Shown here: one piece after another, positions 19,701-28,781 of the stretch | Numbering within the stretch: position 1 is the stretch's first letter | How the letters are laid out: each line of letters opens with the position of its first letter | Source of the DNA: Lacticaseibacillus nasuensis JCM 17158 | Lineage (GTDB): Bacteria; Bacillota; Bacilli; Lactobacillales; Lactobacillaceae | NCBI RefSeq assembly: GCF_001434705.1 | Contig: NZ_AZDJ01000001.1 | Location: forward strand, 228,193-292,192 | DNA: 64,000 nt | Reading direction: 5' to 3' | Translations under genes and position numbers: made by a program | The notes under the pieces: generated by a model | What the model was told of the DNA's origin: nothing | Database searches by the model: none | The model's input: only the letters and a program-made list of their open reading frames with translations

Positions 19701-21115
19701 GGGACTACCAGCCAGTGGCGCATAACTACATCAAGGTCCGGTTCGGTGAGGACCACGCGTTTCGCGCCGGCACCATCGCCACCGTCGCCGATAAAACCGC
19801 CTATGGTTACGTCAAGGCTTACGAGCGCGACACGGACCAGATGTTCCGCGGCGCTGAAATCGAGCGCCTCGCGCAAGGGGCCACCGGGGTGAAACGCACC
19901 ACCGGTCAGCACCCGGCGGGCATCTTGATTGTGCCGGCGGATAAGGATATTTACGACTTCACGCCGATTCAATATCCGGCCGACGACATGGGCGCCGCCT
20001 GGATGACGACCCACTTTGACTTTCATTCGATTCACGACAACATCTTGAAGATGGATGTCCTGGGGCATGATGACCCGACGATGATCCGCATGTTGCAGGA
20101 TTTGTCCGGCGTCGAGCCGAAGAGCATTCCCATGGATGACCCCGGCGTGATGTCGCTGTTTTCCAGCCCAGAGGCACTCGGGGTCACCCCCGAGCAAATC
20201 AATTCCAAAACCGGGACGCTCGGCGTGCCCGAGTTTGGCACGCGCTTTGTGCGCGGCATGCTGGAGGAAACACACCCAAAGAAGTTCTCCGAGCTGCTGC
20301 AGATTTCCGGCTTGTCCCATGGCACCGATGTGTGGTTAGGCAACGCCGAGGAGCTCATCCAAAACGGCACCGTCACCATCAAGGAAGTCATCGGCTGTCG
20401 TGACAACATCATGATGGACTTGATTCACTGGGGCATGGACGACTCCATGGCCTTCAACATCATGGAGCACGTGCGCAAGGGCCGCGGTATTCCAGACGAG
20501 TGGCAACAAGCCATGCGGGACAACGAAAACGTGCCGGATTGGTACATCGATTCCTGCCTGAAGATCAAGTACATGTTCCCGAAGGCCCACGCCGCGGCGT
20601 ACGACCTGATGGGGTTGCGCATTGCCTGGTTTAAGGTGTACTACCCGCTGGTGTATTACGCAGCGTACTTTTCCGTGCGGGCCGAAGACTTTGACCTCGT
20701 GGCGATGAGCCACGGCAAGGACGCGGTCAAAGCGGCGATGAAGGAAATCACCGACAAGGGGATGGACGCTTCGGCTAAGGAAAAGAGTTTGCTGACGGTG
20801 TTAGAGCTGGCCAACGAATGCCTCGAGCGCGGGTTCACCATCAAGATGGTCGACATCGACCATTCAGACGCCCACGACTTCACCATCGTCGACGACCACA
20901 CGTTGTTAGCACCGTTTCGGGCGGTGCCGGGGTTGGGCGATAACGTCGCCAAGCAAATCATGGCGGCGCGCGAAGAGAAACCATTCTTGTCCAAGCAGGA
21001 CCTGGCTGATCGTGGCAAGGTGTCGAAGACCTTAATCGACTACCTCACCGACAACCACGTGCTCGACGACTTACCGGACGAAAACCAGCTCTCGTTATTT
21101 GAAGGCTTGTTCTAA
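16778..21115 (+). CDS. polC: DNA polymerase III alpha subunit, PolC type
   Basis: This roughly 1445-residue protein is the replicative polymerase of low-GC Gram-positives. It has an N-terminal OB-containing region, a PHP domain beginning [10 protein letters not shown] (about residue 337) that is split by a DEDD proofreading exonuclease (VFDLETTGL, about 425), and the C-family polymerase domain with a four-Cys zinc site (CPNC...CPKC, about 913-945) and the catalytic block [12 protein letters not shown] (about 968). The C-terminal part has a helix-hairpin-helix stretch ([13 protein letters not shown]). TTG at 16778 was chosen because AAAGGGTGG is well spaced from it; the alternative GTG at 16769 lies inside that site. 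An unknown membrane-protein gene follows 11 bp later. Confidence 0.97.
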   Translation: MALSKGDMFQKLLSQLQLPQDVAAYPGFAEGTVETVVAHLKSRRYDFTIGLPDILPVQIFTTFSQHLTLAFKDIAQVSLTIQTTAPQVTQGLINGYWSYVVAHAGIDSSLVREACEKQTPQLQGSRVTLMAANEVVQGFLVKQGLGKLTEAYQRVGFPDLHLEALVDAAQSEAKEAAMRAKHAQETAELAQRAAAVVQEREQAQRNHPGASGPVQLGRGLKLDEPAQQMSSITEEERSVIIEGYVFNYEVRTLRSNRKLMMLKITDYTSSFLVKKFSNGAEDEAIFDQIHEGMWLRVRGSVQEDNFSRELTVMANDIQEVAHPVKQDTAAGDKRIELHLHTNMSQMDAITGIGDYIRRAADWGHPAIGVTDHAGLQAYPEAHTAAAKAGIKMLYGVEINLVDDGSPVAFNANQPVDLAGATYVVFDLETTGLSAVYDKIIEVAAVKMQDGKVIDSFEELIDPGFPLSEFTINLTHITDDMVHGSKTEATVLQQFREFSADTILVGHNVTFDVGFMNAGYDRLGEAQIENPVIDTLELSRMLHPERKNHKLDTLTKAYKISLDHHHRANADSEATGYLLYALAKEAAAKYNITRLDQLNSRIGMDSAYKQSRPSHAIVYAKTQAGLKNLFKLVSLSNVKYYYRLPRVPRSQLVKLREGLIVGSACSSGEVFTAMMQKGYAAAAEKAKFYDYLEVQPPAVYAPLIESGLIQDDAHLREIIEQIVKIGAAQDKPVVATGDAHYLDENDAIYRKILIHSQGGANPLNRHELPDVHFRTTAEMLDAFSWLGADVAEQLVVTNTHTVADWIDGDITPVKDKLYTPEIPGVDEHLREDVMQTAHKLYGDPLPAIVQARLDKELKSIIGNGFSVIYNIAQQLVLKSNKDGYLVGSRGSVGSSLAATMSGITEINPLPPHYRCPNCQYSQFFTKGEYGSGYDLPDKACPKCGANLHKDGQDIPFETFLGFHGDKVPDIDLNFSGDYQPVAHNYIKVRFGEDHAFRAGTIATVADKTAYGYVKAYERDTDQMFRGAEIERLAQGATGVKRTTGQHPAGILIVPADKDIYDFTPIQYPADDMGAAWMTTHFDFHSIHDNILKMDVLGHDDPTMIRMLQDLSGVEPKSIPMDDPGVMSLFSSPEALGVTPEQINSKTGTLGVPEFGTRFVRGMLEETHPKKFSELLQISGLSHGTDVWLGNAEELIQNGTVTIKEVIGCRDNIMMDLIHWGMDDSMAFNIMEHVRKGRGIPDEWQQAMRDNENVPDWYIDSCLKIKYMFPKAHAAAYDLMGLRIAWFKVYYPLVYYAAYFSVRAEDFDLVAMSHGKDAVKAAMKEITDKGMDASAKEKSLLTVLELANECLERGFTIKMVDIDHSDAHDFTIVDDHTLLAPFRAVPGLGDNVAKQIMAAREEKPFLSKQDLADRGKVSKTLIDYLTDNHVLDDLPDENQLSLFEGLF

Positions 21116-21126
21116 GAGGATTTGGG

Positions 21127-22056
21127 ATGAAAAAAGGATTAGGTCTCGGGTCGGGTCACGGCTCACAACTTTTTCCAAAAACCAAGGCGCACCAAGCACC
21201 GCAGCACCAGTCGGTGAAGCCGGCCCGGCCCGCGCCAAAACCGCAGCCAACAGTCACGGCAAAGCCGCAAGCTGAGCCAACAGCGGCTAAACCTGGCGCC
21301 AAGCCAGCACCAACTGCTGCGCCGATTGCCCAAGACAAACCGCGTCCGGCTACTCAGGCTAAGTCCAAGCAGCACCGGTACACGCCGACGCAAATCGTGG
21401 TGATGTTGGTGATGTGGTTGCCCATCGTGGCGCTGGTGGGGTTGATCTTTTGGTTCGGCTGGGCCAATCACCAGCCGGCGGCTAAGCCGGCCCGAACCAG
21501 CCAGAGCGCCAAGTCGACCCCAGCTAAGGTCACTACCAGTTCGGCGGCGAAGTCGGCGGCATCGGCCAAGCGTCCCCAAGCCAAGCAGTCTTCGGCGGCA
21601 AACTCGGCGCAACATACCATTGCCGTGAGCCAACTGTGGGCGGTGGGGGTGGACACCACAAGCAGTGAGGCGTCGGCGATTATGGGCAAACCCAACAGCA
21701 CCGGGGTGGCGACGCAAAGCGACGGGTCAAAAACTGTGACTCGGACCTGGCACGCGCGGGTAACCGGTTATGCCAGCACTGATGTGGCGGTGACCTATCG
21801 CGCCGATCGCGTCGTAATGGTGACGGCAGTTCTCAAACAAGCCACGCCAAAATATGCGAGCGTCAAAGCCGTGACCGCCGTGCGAGAGGGGCAATTCGTT
21901 TACGCGGTGTTCAATCACGTCGGGTTCCCGTTGCGCTACATTCGCCTCACTGGCAAAACCGGCGAGCAGGTCACGTTGTACTACCCAGTTGCCGCCAAGC
22001 AAACCTACATGATCCAATTAGTGGCTGGCCGGGTAACCGCCGTGACCAAGGTCTGA
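21127..22056 (+). CDS. Single-pass membrane protein with long Pro/Ala/Lys-rich cytoplasmic region, unknown function
   Basis: I do not recognise this 309-residue protein. Residues 1-85 are low-complexity Lys/Pro/Ala/Gln and likely disordered, one membrane helix spans about 89-111, a Ser/Ala/Lys linker runs to about 165, and a C-terminal domain of about 140 residues (from HTIAVSQLWAVG) has a beta-rich look with alternating hydrophobic residues. With positive residues before the helix the C-terminal domain should be external. The start has AAGAGGATTTGGG as ribosome site and lies 11 bp after polC, so it is probably co-transcribed with it. The GSEA/PNSTG-type segment EASAIMGKPNSTGV resembles small extracytoplasmic SmpA/OmlA-like folds, but this is only an impression. 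Confidence 0.7.
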   Translation: MKKGLGLGSGHGSQLFPKTKAHQAPQHQSVKPARPAPKPQPTVTAKPQAEPTAAKPGAKPAPTAAPIAQDKPRPATQAKSKQHRYTPTQIVVMLVMWLPIVALVGLIFWFGWANHQPAAKPARTSQSAKSTPAKVTTSSAAKSAASAKRPQAKQSSAANSAQHTIAVSQLWAVGVDTTSSEASAIMGKPNSTGVATQSDGSKTVTRTWHARVTGYASTDVAVTYRADRVVMVTAVLKQATPKYASVKAVTAVREGQFVYAVFNHVGFPLRYIRLTGKTGEQVTLYYPVAAKQTYMIQLVAGRVTAVTKV

Positions 22057-22063
22057 ACGCGCG

Positions 22064-22092
22064 TTGCGTTGCGCTGGCATCAGTGGTATAGT
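22064..22092 (+). promoter_or_regulatory. rimP-nusA-infB operon promoter
   Basis: TTGCGT (22064-22069), a 17-bp spacer and TATAGT (22087-22092) make a good promoter starting a leader of about 90 nt. Confidence 0.7.
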
Positions 22093-22118
22093 AAGCCTAT
22101 GAATTAAGTCGGCCGTCG

Positions 22119-22149
22119 GGGAGTGAGCAGAAATGCTCACTCTTTTTCT
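22119..22149 (+). promoter_or_regulatory. Leader hairpin with T tract (candidate attenuator) upstream of rimP
   Basis: GAGTGAGCA (22121-22129) and TGCTCACTC (22134-22142) form a 9-bp perfect stem with a 4-nt loop, followed by TTTTTCTT. It lies between the promoter and the rimP start, so it is a terminator inside the leader rather than after a gene. A three-codon frame (ATG AAT TAA) precedes it at about 22099. Confidence 0.65.
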
Positions 22150-22189
22150 TGGAGTTGGTCGAACAACGCAGTCAAAAGGGGGGAAAAGA

Positions 22190-22663
22190 TTGAGTACGGT
22201 AGTCGAAACAGTCACAGACATGGTGCAACCGATTCTGGCAGCGCACGACTTTTACCTGAGCGACATCGAGTTCGTGAAGGAAGGCGGCGGCTGGTACCTG
22301 CGGGTGTACATCGATAAGCCCGGGGGCATTTCGCTGAACGAGTGCGTGATGGTCAGTGAGGCCTTGTCCGAAAAACTGGACGCAGCGGACCCAGATCCGA
22401 TTCCACAGGCCTATTTTCTCGAGGTGTCCAGCTCCGGTGCGGAACGGCCATTACGCCAAGAAGCGGATTACGAAGCGGCCATCGGTCAGTACATTCACAT
22501 CTCGCTGTTCAAGAAGCAAGACGGGCAGAAGGTGTTTGAAGGCACCTTGGCCGCGCTGACGCCAACCACGCTGACCTTGGCCATCAAGGACAAGACGCGC
22601 ACACACAGCGTCGAGTTCGAGCGGCAGGCCATTGCCAATGCGCGCTTAGCCATCGAATTTTAA
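22190..22663 (+). CDS. rimP: Ribosome maturation factor RimP
   Basis: The 157-residue protein helps mature the 30S subunit and normally heads the nusA operon. The family blocks FEIVDVEFVKEG-like (here [31 protein letters not shown]) and [11 protein letters not shown] are clear. The start is TTG at 22190, after AAAAGGGGGG; an ATG at 22133 in the same frame lies in the leader terminator hairpin and was rejected. A small spacer with the motif TCACAACTTAAT separates it from nusA. Confidence 0.93.
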   Translation: MSTVVETVTDMVQPILAAHDFYLSDIEFVKEGGGWYLRVYIDKPGGISLNECVMVSEALSEKLDAADPDPIPQAYFLEVSSSGAERPLRQEADYEAAIGQYIHISLFKKQDGQKVFEGTLAALTPTTLTLAIKDKTRTHSVEFERQAIANARLAIEF

Positions 22664-22703
22664 TTCGTGGTGGGTCACAACTTAATAAAGAAGAGGAATG
22701 CAC

Positions 22704-23924
22704 ATGTCTAAAGAAATGATTGAAGCCTTAGACGCGCTTGAGCGGGAAAAAGGCGTCAAGAAGGAAGTCGTCATCGAAGCGCTGGAAGCAGCCTTGGAGT
22801 CGGCCTACAAGCGCAACTACAACCAAGCGCAAAACGTTGAAGTCCAATTCGACCAAGAAAAAGGCGACATCCACGTGTTTGCGGTGAAGGAAGTCACGGA
22901 GCAAGTCTTCGACTCCCGGCTGGAAGTGAGCTTAAAGGATGCCTTGGCCTTGAATCGCGCCTATGAAATCGGCGACGAGATTCGCTTCGAGGTCACCCCG
23001 AAGGACTTTGGCCGCATCGCGGCGCAAACGGCCAAGCAGGTCATCATGCAGCGCGTGCGCGAGGCGGAACGCGCCATCGTGTACGACGAGTACTCCCAAT
23101 ACGAGAACGAAATCATGATGGGCGAAGTCGAGCGGCGCGATAACAAGTTTATCTACGTCAACCTCGGCAAGATCGAAGCCGTTTTGGGCCGCCAGGATCA
23201 AATGCCTAACGAGCACTACGAACCGCATGACAAGATCAAGGTGTTTGTGTCCAAGGTCGAAAACACCAGCAAGGGCCCGCAAGTCTTCGTGTCGCGGACG
23301 AATCCTGGATTGGTCAAGCGTCTGTTTGAACAAGAAGTCCCGGAAATCTATGATGGGGTGGTCGAAATTGCGGGGATTGCCCGTGAAGCCGGCGATCGCA
23401 CCAAGATTGCCGTACGCTCGACCAATGCCAACGTCGATGCGGTCGGTACCGCCGTTGGGCCGAAGGGGTCCCGCGTCCAGAAAGTCGTCAACGAGTTATC
23501 CGGCGAAAACATGGATGTCGTGCAATGGGAAGAAGACCCGGTGGATTATATCGCCAACGCCTTGAACCCGGCGCAAGTCATCGCCGTGCAGTTCAACGAC
23601 GAAGACAACGACCGCTCCTGCACGGTGATCGTCCCAGATTACCAGCTGTCCTTGGCCATTGGGAAAAAGGGGCAAAACGCCCGGCTCGCGGCCAAGCTTA
23701 CCGGCTATAAAATCGACATCAAGCCAGAGTCTGAAGTCGAATTCGTCGACGATGACGAGCTGGAAGAAGCCGACGAAGCCGTGCTAGGCGACGAAGCAGC
23801 AGACGATACCGCAGCTGACGCGGCAACGCCAGAAGCGGCAGCACCGACTGAGGATGCCGATGAAGCTGCTGATTCGGCTGCGCCTGCCGAGCAACCCACC
23901 ACACCGGATGCCACGGAGGAATAA
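22704..23924 (+). CDS. nusA: Transcription termination/antitermination factor NusA
   Basis: The 406-residue protein binds RNA polymerase and RNA to control pausing, termination and antitermination. It has the N-terminal polymerase-binding domain (1-125), an S1 domain (about 133-200, MMGEVERRDNKFIYVNLGKIEAVL) and two KH domains (VRSTNANVDAVGTAVGPKGSRVQ; QLSLAIGKKGQNARLAAKLTGYKIDI). A tail of about 55 Asp/Glu/Ala residues follows. The ATG at 22704 is preferred over the one at 22698 because AGAGGA is then well spaced. It is followed after 3 bp by rnpM. Confidence 0.97.
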   Translation: MSKEMIEALDALEREKGVKKEVVIEALEAALESAYKRNYNQAQNVEVQFDQEKGDIHVFAVKEVTEQVFDSRLEVSLKDALALNRAYEIGDEIRFEVTPKDFGRIAAQTAKQVIMQRVREAERAIVYDEYSQYENEIMMGEVERRDNKFIYVNLGKIEAVLGRQDQMPNEHYEPHDKIKVFVSKVENTSKGPQVFVSRTNPGLVKRLFEQEVPEIYDGVVEIAGIAREAGDRTKIAVRSTNANVDAVGTAVGPKGSRVQKVVNELSGENMDVVQWEEDPVDYIANALNPAQVIAVQFNDEDNDRSCTVIVPDYQLSLAIGKKGQNARLAAKLTGYKIDIKPESEVEFVDDDELEEADEAVLGDEAADDTAADAATPEAAAPTEDADEAADSAAPAEQPTTPDATEE

Positions 23925-23927
23925 GCC

Positions 23928-24227
23928 GTGAAACAACGAAAGATTCCAATGCGCAAGGATTTATTGACCGGGGAGATGCATCCCAAAAAGGAAATGGTGC
24001 GGATCGTCAAGAATGCCGATGACACCGTGGCTATCGACCCGACCGGTAAGGCGGCAGGGCGCGGCGCTTATGTGGCGCTGGACCCGGCTGCGGTGAAGCA
24101 GGCTAAAGGCAAGGGCATCATCGAAAAGGCGTTTAGCCTGAAGGTGCCAGCCGAGTTTTACGACGAGCTGTTTGCCTATGTCGATCACCAAAAGGCCCGC
24201 CAAGAACTGTTTGGGCAGAAGCAATGA
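23928..24227 (+). CDS. rnpM: RNase P modulator RnpM (YlxR family)
   Basis: The 99-residue protein is the YlxR/DUF448 family member encoded after nusA in Gram-positives; B. subtilis YlxR has been linked to RNase P. The signature RKIPMRKDLLTGEM...KKEMVRIV...DPTGKAAGRGAYV fits the family's GRGAY core. The usual CxxC-type Cys pair of some homologues is absent. The start is GTG after ACGGAGGAATAAGCC. Its end overlaps ylxQ by 4 bp. Confidence 0.9.
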   Translation: MKQRKIPMRKDLLTGEMHPKKEMVRIVKNADDTVAIDPTGKAAGRGAYVALDPAAVKQAKGKGIIEKAFSLKVPAEFYDELFAYVDHQKARQELFGQKQ

Positions 24228-24526
24228 CGCCAATTCAGCAAGCCGAGCAATTGCTTGGCCTCGCCCGGCGTGCCGGCAAGTTGACGACCGGTGAGGGGTT
24301 TGTCCTCACCGCGATCCGCGACGGTAGCGCTAAGCTAGTCATGTTGGCCAGCGATACGGCGAAAAATACAACCAAAACAATCAGTGATAAAAGTAGCTTT
24401 TATGAGGTGCCGCTGTCCACGGCCCTCACCCGCGACCAACTGTCCAACGCCATCGGAGCGTTGCGGTCGGTGGTCGCGGTAACCGATTCGGGCTTCGCCA
24501 AGAAGCTCATAAAGCTGCTCACCTAA
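24224..24526 (+). CDS. L7Ae/L30e-family K-turn-binding protein YlxQ
   Basis: The 100-residue protein belongs to the L7Ae/L30e/S12e/Gadd45 family whose members bind kink-turns in RNA; B. subtilis YlxQ is the counterpart and sits in the same operon. The block LLGLARRAGKLTTGEGFVLTAIRDGSAKLVMLASDTAKNT (about 8-47) is diagnostic. ATG overlaps the rnpM stop (ATGA), so translation is coupled. infB follows 21 bp later. Confidence 0.9.
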   Translation: MTPIQQAEQLLGLARRAGKLTTGEGFVLTAIRDGSAKLVMLASDTAKNTTKTISDKSSFYEVPLSTALTRDQLSNAIGALRSVVAVTDSGFAKKLIKLLT

Positions 24527-24547
24527 TCTAAATGGGAGCGTGATGAT

Positions 24548-27355
24548 ATGGGCAAAAAACGAGTCTATGAATTTGCCAAGGAACTCAATGTCACCAGTAA
24601 GGAAGTCCTGGCGGTCGCCAAGGACCAAGGCATCAAGTTTAAAAACCACATGGCGTCGATTGACGACGCGCAAATGACAACAATCCAACAGGCGATGAAG
24701 AAGCGTGCTGGCGCCAAGCCAGCCGCTAAATCCGCTGCGAAACCTGCCGCCAAGGCCGTGAGTGAAACAAAGCCGGCTACCAAGCCAGCAACCGCAGCTA
24801 AGGCTGCAGAACCTGCTAAGGCTGCAGAACCGACAAAGCCAGCAGAACCTGCTAAGGCCGAAACCAAGCCTGCCGAACCGGCCAAGGCCGAAGCTAAGCC
24901 GACGGAGCCGGCTAAGGACTTAAAGCCAGGCACGCATCACACGGTGCAAAAAACCGCGGACGGTAAGACGAAGATCAGTAAGTCTGCGATTCGCCGGCCG
25001 CACAACACGCAGGCGCCAGGCAATCGCCGCCCTGGAACGCAAGGCCAAAACCGCACCAACGGCGGCCAAGCGCGGCCCGGTCAGCAGCGGTCTGGTCAAC
25101 AGCGCAGTAGCCAACCGCGGGCAGAGGGTAATCGGACCGATTCCCGTAATAACAATCGCGGCAATGGCCGCTTCGAGCGTCGCAATTCGCTCGGCAACGT
25201 GGGTCCGGCCCCGATGCCACGCGCAGGTCGGCGGACGCAAGCCAATGGTAATCCGCGGCCAGTTGCTGGCAATGATGACAAGTTCATCCAGGAGTTGAAG
25301 GCGAAGCAGCAGCGCAAGGAAGAACGCGCCGCAGCGCCCCGTCCGGCGGTCCAAAAGCCGGTCGCTAAGCCAGCTGCGCCGGCCCCGACGCCGAGTCGAG
25401 CCACGCCGGCAGCGGCGAAACCAGCTGCTTCTGCGAATGCCTCCAGTCGCCGGCGCAACACACCGAACAGCAATCAATTCGGGAACAGCCGCTACGGGAC
25501 TGGCAGTCGGTTTAATAACCGGCGCAACAAGAAGAACCGCCGGCAACAACAAAGTCAGCCGAAAAAGGAAATGCCGCAGCGCAAGGAGCGTCCATTGCCA
25601 GATAAACTGATCTATACGGTCGGGATGAATGCCCAGGATCTGGGTAAAATCTTGCACCGCGAGCCAGCCGAAATCATCAAGAAGCTCTTCATGCTTGGCA
25701 TCATGGTGAACCAGAACCAAAGTCTCGACAAGGATACCATCGAATTGGTTGCGACCGATTATGGCATCGATGCCGAGGAAAAAGTCGAACAAGATATTGC
25801 CGATATCGATACGCTTTACGAAGCAGAAACCGGCAATACGGAGCACCTTGCCCCACGGCCGCCAGTTGTGACCATCATGGGCCACGTTGACCACGGGAAG
25901 ACGACGCTGTTGGATAAGCTGCGTCACACGCACGTAACTGAAGGCGAAGCCGGTGGGATTACCCAGCACATCGGGGCCTACCAGGTGCGCTTGAACGACC
26001 GCTTGATCACCTTCCTGGATACGCCAGGGCATGCGGCCTTTACCAACATGCGGGCGCGTGGTGCGGACATCACCGACATCATCATTTTGGTCGTTGCGGC
26101 CGATGATGGCGTAATGCCACAGACCATCGAAGCGATCAACCACGCCAAGGCAGCCAATGCGCCGATCATCGTCGCAGTCAACAAAATTGATAAGCCAGGC
26201 GCCAACCCGAACCACGTCATGGAGCAATTGGCGGAATACCAACTGATTCCAGAAGCATGGGGCGGCGAGACGATTTTCGTCGAGATTTCGGCCAAGTTTG
26301 GCAAGAATATCGACGAACTCTTGGAAATGATTTTGTTGGAAGCCGACGTCCTCGAACTCAAGGCCAACCCTGAGCAAAAGGCGATTGGGACCGTCATCGA
26401 AGCCCGGTTGGACAAGGGCCGCGGCCCTGTCACCACCGTGTTGGTGCAACAAGGAACGCTGCGGGTCGGCGATCCAATCGTGGTCGGCAATACCTTCGGC
26501 CGCGTGCGGACGATGACCAACGATCGCGGCCGGCGGGTCAAGGAGGCCAAGCCTTCTGCGCCAGTCGAAATTACCGGCTTGAACGACGTGCCACAATCCG
26601 CCGATAAGTTTGTCGTCTTTGACGATGAAAAATCTGCGCGTGCGGCCGGTGAAGAACGCGCCAAGCGGGCCTTGGACAAGGAACGTCAGCAGACCAATCA
26701 CGTGACGCTGGACAACTTGTTTGAAACGATGAAGGAAGGTCAACTCAAAGAAGTTGACGTCATCATCAAGGCTGACGTGCAAGGCTCCGTTGAAGCCTTG
26801 GCTAACTCGCTGAACAAGATTGAAGTCGAAGGCGTGCGGGTCAACATCATTCACCAAGCCGTTGGGGCCATCAACGAAAGTGACGTCACGCTGGCCAGCG
26901 CCAGCAACGCGATCATTATCGGCTTCAACGTTCGGCCAACGGCGCAAGCCAAGCAACAAGCCGACGCCGAGAATGTGGACATTCGCCTGCACCGCGTCAT
27001 TTACAAGGCGATTGAAGAAATCGAAAGCGCGATGAAGGGGATGCTCGAGCCGACCTATGAAGAAAAGGTCACCGGCTCCATCACCGTTCGCGAAACGATT
27101 CCGGTTTCCAAGATTGGGACCGTGGTCGGCGGCTTCGTCGACACCGGCTTCATCACCCGCGACAGCAAGGTCCGCTTGATTCGCGATGGCATCGTCATTC
27201 ACGAAGGCGAGCTGGGTTCCCTGCGGCGCTTCAAGGATGACGTCAAGGAAGTCCGTCAAGGCTTTGAACTTGGTTTGACCATCGAAGGCTACAACGACAT
27301 CAAGGTCGACGATCAAATCGAGGCCTACCAAATGGAAGAAGTGCCAGTCAAATAA
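24548..27355 (+). CDS. infB: Translation initiation factor IF-2
   Basis: The 935-residue GTPase brings fMet-tRNA to the 30S subunit. It begins with the IF2_N domain ([15 protein letters not shown]), followed by a long disordered linker in two parts: Ala/Lys/Pro/Glu repeats of the type AEPAKAE (about 55-125) and an Arg/Asn/Gln/Gly-rich stretch (about 135-345). A second IF2_N domain (about 350-410) precedes the G domain, with G1 GHVDHGKTT at about 445 and G4 NKID. Domains II, III and the C-terminal tRNA-binding domain follow in full. The operon continues with rbfA after 48 bp. Confidence 0.97.
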   Translation: MGKKRVYEFAKELNVTSKEVLAVAKDQGIKFKNHMASIDDAQMTTIQQAMKKRAGAKPAAKSAAKPAAKAVSETKPATKPATAAKAAEPAKAAEPTKPAEPAKAETKPAEPAKAEAKPTEPAKDLKPGTHHTVQKTADGKTKISKSAIRRPHNTQAPGNRRPGTQGQNRTNGGQARPGQQRSGQQRSSQPRAEGNRTDSRNNNRGNGRFERRNSLGNVGPAPMPRAGRRTQANGNPRPVAGNDDKFIQELKAKQQRKEERAAAPRPAVQKPVAKPAAPAPTPSRATPAAAKPAASANASSRRRNTPNSNQFGNSRYGTGSRFNNRRNKKNRRQQQSQPKKEMPQRKERPLPDKLIYTVGMNAQDLGKILHREPAEIIKKLFMLGIMVNQNQSLDKDTIELVATDYGIDAEEKVEQDIADIDTLYEAETGNTEHLAPRPPVVTIMGHVDHGKTTLLDKLRHTHVTEGEAGGITQHIGAYQVRLNDRLITFLDTPGHAAFTNMRARGADITDIIILVVAADDGVMPQTIEAINHAKAANAPIIVAVNKIDKPGANPNHVMEQLAEYQLIPEAWGGETIFVEISAKFGKNIDELLEMILLEADVLELKANPEQKAIGTVIEARLDKGRGPVTTVLVQQGTLRVGDPIVVGNTFGRVRTMTNDRGRRVKEAKPSAPVEITGLNDVPQSADKFVVFDDEKSARAAGEERAKRALDKERQQTNHVTLDNLFETMKEGQLKEVDVIIKADVQGSVEALANSLNKIEVEGVRVNIIHQAVGAINESDVTLASASNAIIIGFNVRPTAQAKQQADAENVDIRLHRVIYKAIEEIESAMKGMLEPTYEEKVTGSITVRETIPVSKIGTVVGGFVDTGFITRDSKVRLIRDGIVIHEGELGSLRRFKDDVKEVRQGFELGLTIEGYNDIKVDDQIEAYQMEEVPVK

Positions 27356-27403
27356 GACGTGTTCGCTGGCCCTGGTGGCGAGCAGGCACAGTTGGAGGCA
27401 ATC

Positions 27404-27751
27404 ATGAAACATCGCATTGGTCGGGTAGAAACCCAACTGCAACGCGAAATCGACGACATCTTGTTGAAAGATGTCAACGACCCGCGGACCAAGGGTGTGA
27501 CCATTACCGGCGTGAAGTTGACCGGTGACTTGCAACAAGCCACGGCTTACTTCAGCATTTTAAGCGATGACCCCAAGGCCATCGCCGACACGCAAGCCGG
27601 GTTGGACAAAGCAACGGGCATGATTCGTCGCGAAGTGGGGCAGCGCATCAAGCTGTTCAAAACACCCGAGTTACAGTTTAAGCAAGACCAGTCCGTTCAG
27701 TATGGCGCACACATCGACCAGCTCTTGGCCGACATGCGCAAGCAGGACTAG
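27404..27751 (+). CDS. rbfA: Ribosome-binding factor A
   Basis: The 115-residue protein is a KH-like late-stage 30S maturation factor. It starts MKHRIGRVETQLQREIDDIL and has the family core VTITGVKLTGDLQQATAYFSIL and a C-terminal RVGQRIKL...TPELQFKQDQS-type segment. The start at 27404 follows TTGGAGGCA and gives the family length. The 48-nt gap after infB contains a small stem (TGTTCGC/GCGAGCA) whose arms resemble the outer ends of the structured repeats. A strong terminator follows. Confidence 0.95.
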   Translation: MKHRIGRVETQLQREIDDILLKDVNDPRTKGVTITGVKLTGDLQQATAYFSILSDDPKAIADTQAGLDKATGMIRREVGQRIKLFKTPELQFKQDQSVQYGAHIDQLLADMRKQD

Positions 27752-27755
27752 CATT

Positions 27756-27782
27756 AGCGCGGCGATTCGCCGCGCTTTTTTG
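27756..27782 (+). terminator. Terminator after rbfA (end of the rimP operon)
   Basis: AGCGCGGCGA (27756-27765) pairs with TCGCCGCGCT (27767-27776), followed by a T run. Confidence 0.88.
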
Positions 27783-27821
27783 TTGCCGAAAATCTGGCCT
27801 GCGAGGCTGCAGGCAAAACGG

Positions 27822-27827
27822 TATAAT
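27822..27827 (+). promoter_or_regulatory. truB -10 element
   Basis: A perfect TATAAT lies 34 bp before the truB start and after the rbfA terminator. No convincing -35 was found. Confidence 0.5.
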
Positions 27828-27860
27828 AACTAGGTTAAGACTGCAGAAACGGAGACCACC

Positions 27861-28781
27861 ATGGAGTTAGATGGCATTTTACCCGTATATAAACCCGTCG
27901 GCATTACCAGTGCCGGCGTCGTCAGCCAAGTGCGCCGCTTGTTGCACATGCGCAAGGTTGGCCATTCTGGTACCCTCGATCCCAATGTCGATGGCGTCTT
28001 GCCCATTGCCCTGGGCGCGGCAACCAAGGCGGTGCCGGCGCTGATGAGCCTCGGCAAAACTTACACCGGTGAAGTGACGTTGGGTTTTGCCACGGAAACT
28101 GAAGACCTTGACGGCGCTGAGGTGGCGCGGCAAGCGTTGGCTGAACCATTCTCCGAAGCGGCGTTACTGGCCGGCATGCAACAGCTCACCGGCACGATCA
28201 CCCAGGTGCCGCCGATGTACTCGGCGGTGAAGGTCAACGGCCGGCGCCTGTACGAATACGCGCGTAATGGCGAAACCGTCGAGCGCCCCAGCCGCACAGC
28301 CACGGTGTACGAGTTTGTGCCCACGGCGGCCAGTCAATTCGATGTCGAAAGTGGCACGCAGCGGCTGCAGTTTTCCGCGACGGTGTCCAAGGGGACCTAC
28401 ATCCGCACGCTGGCCGTCGACCTCGGGCGCGTGCTCGGGGTGCCGGCGGTAATGAGCCAGCTGACGCGGGTGGCCAGCGGGGGCTTCACCTTGGCCGACA
28501 CGCTGGATTTACGCGACCTCACGCCGACCACCGCGCCGGCTGCCGTGCTCGCCCATTTGCGGCCGATTGAGGCGGCGTATCCGGACTTGCCGCTCGTCGC
28601 GCTCACAGACGCGCAATGGGCGCAGGTACAAAATGGCGTCGGCCTCACGTTGCCGACCACGGTCCCACAGGTCGGGTTGTGTGAGCAAGGGACTTTAAAG
28701 GCCATCTATGCGCGACAAGGCGAGCTGTATCGTCCGGCCGTGATGTTCTTAGCTAATCAAGGAGTGACACGTAACTCATGA
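27861..28781 (+). CDS. truB: tRNA pseudouridine(55) synthase
   Basis: The 306-residue enzyme makes pseudouridine 55 in the T-loop of tRNAs. The catalytic Asp is in GHSGTLDPNVDGVLPIALG (about 34-52), and other TruB blocks are LGFATETEDLDG, QVPPMYSAVKVNGRRLYEYAR and SKGTYIRTLAVDLG. A C-terminal PUA-like region follows (to 306). The ribosome site is CGGAGACCACC. The stop overlaps ribF by 4 bp (ATGA), as in many Firmicutes. Confidence 0.97.
   Translation: MELDGILPVYKPVGITSAGVVSQVRRLLHMRKVGHSGTLDPNVDGVLPIALGAATKAVPALMSLGKTYTGEVTLGFATETEDLDGAEVARQALAEPFSEAALLAGMQQLTGTITQVPPMYSAVKVNGRRLYEYARNGETVERPSRTATVYEFVPTAASQFDVESGTQRLQFSATVSKGTYIRTLAVDLGRVLGVPAVMSQLTRVASGGFTLADTLDLRDLTPTTAPAAVLAHLRPIEAAYPDLPLVALTDAQWAQVQNGVGLTLPTTVPQVGLCEQGTLKAIYARQGELYRPAVMFLANQGVTRNS

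Noticed and set aside
24920..27538. An 872-codon open frame on the minus strand opposite infB
   Set aside because: It is a high-GC shadow of the infB coding strand. infB has clear domains throughout, and the antisense product shows no recognisable family and no ribosome site.
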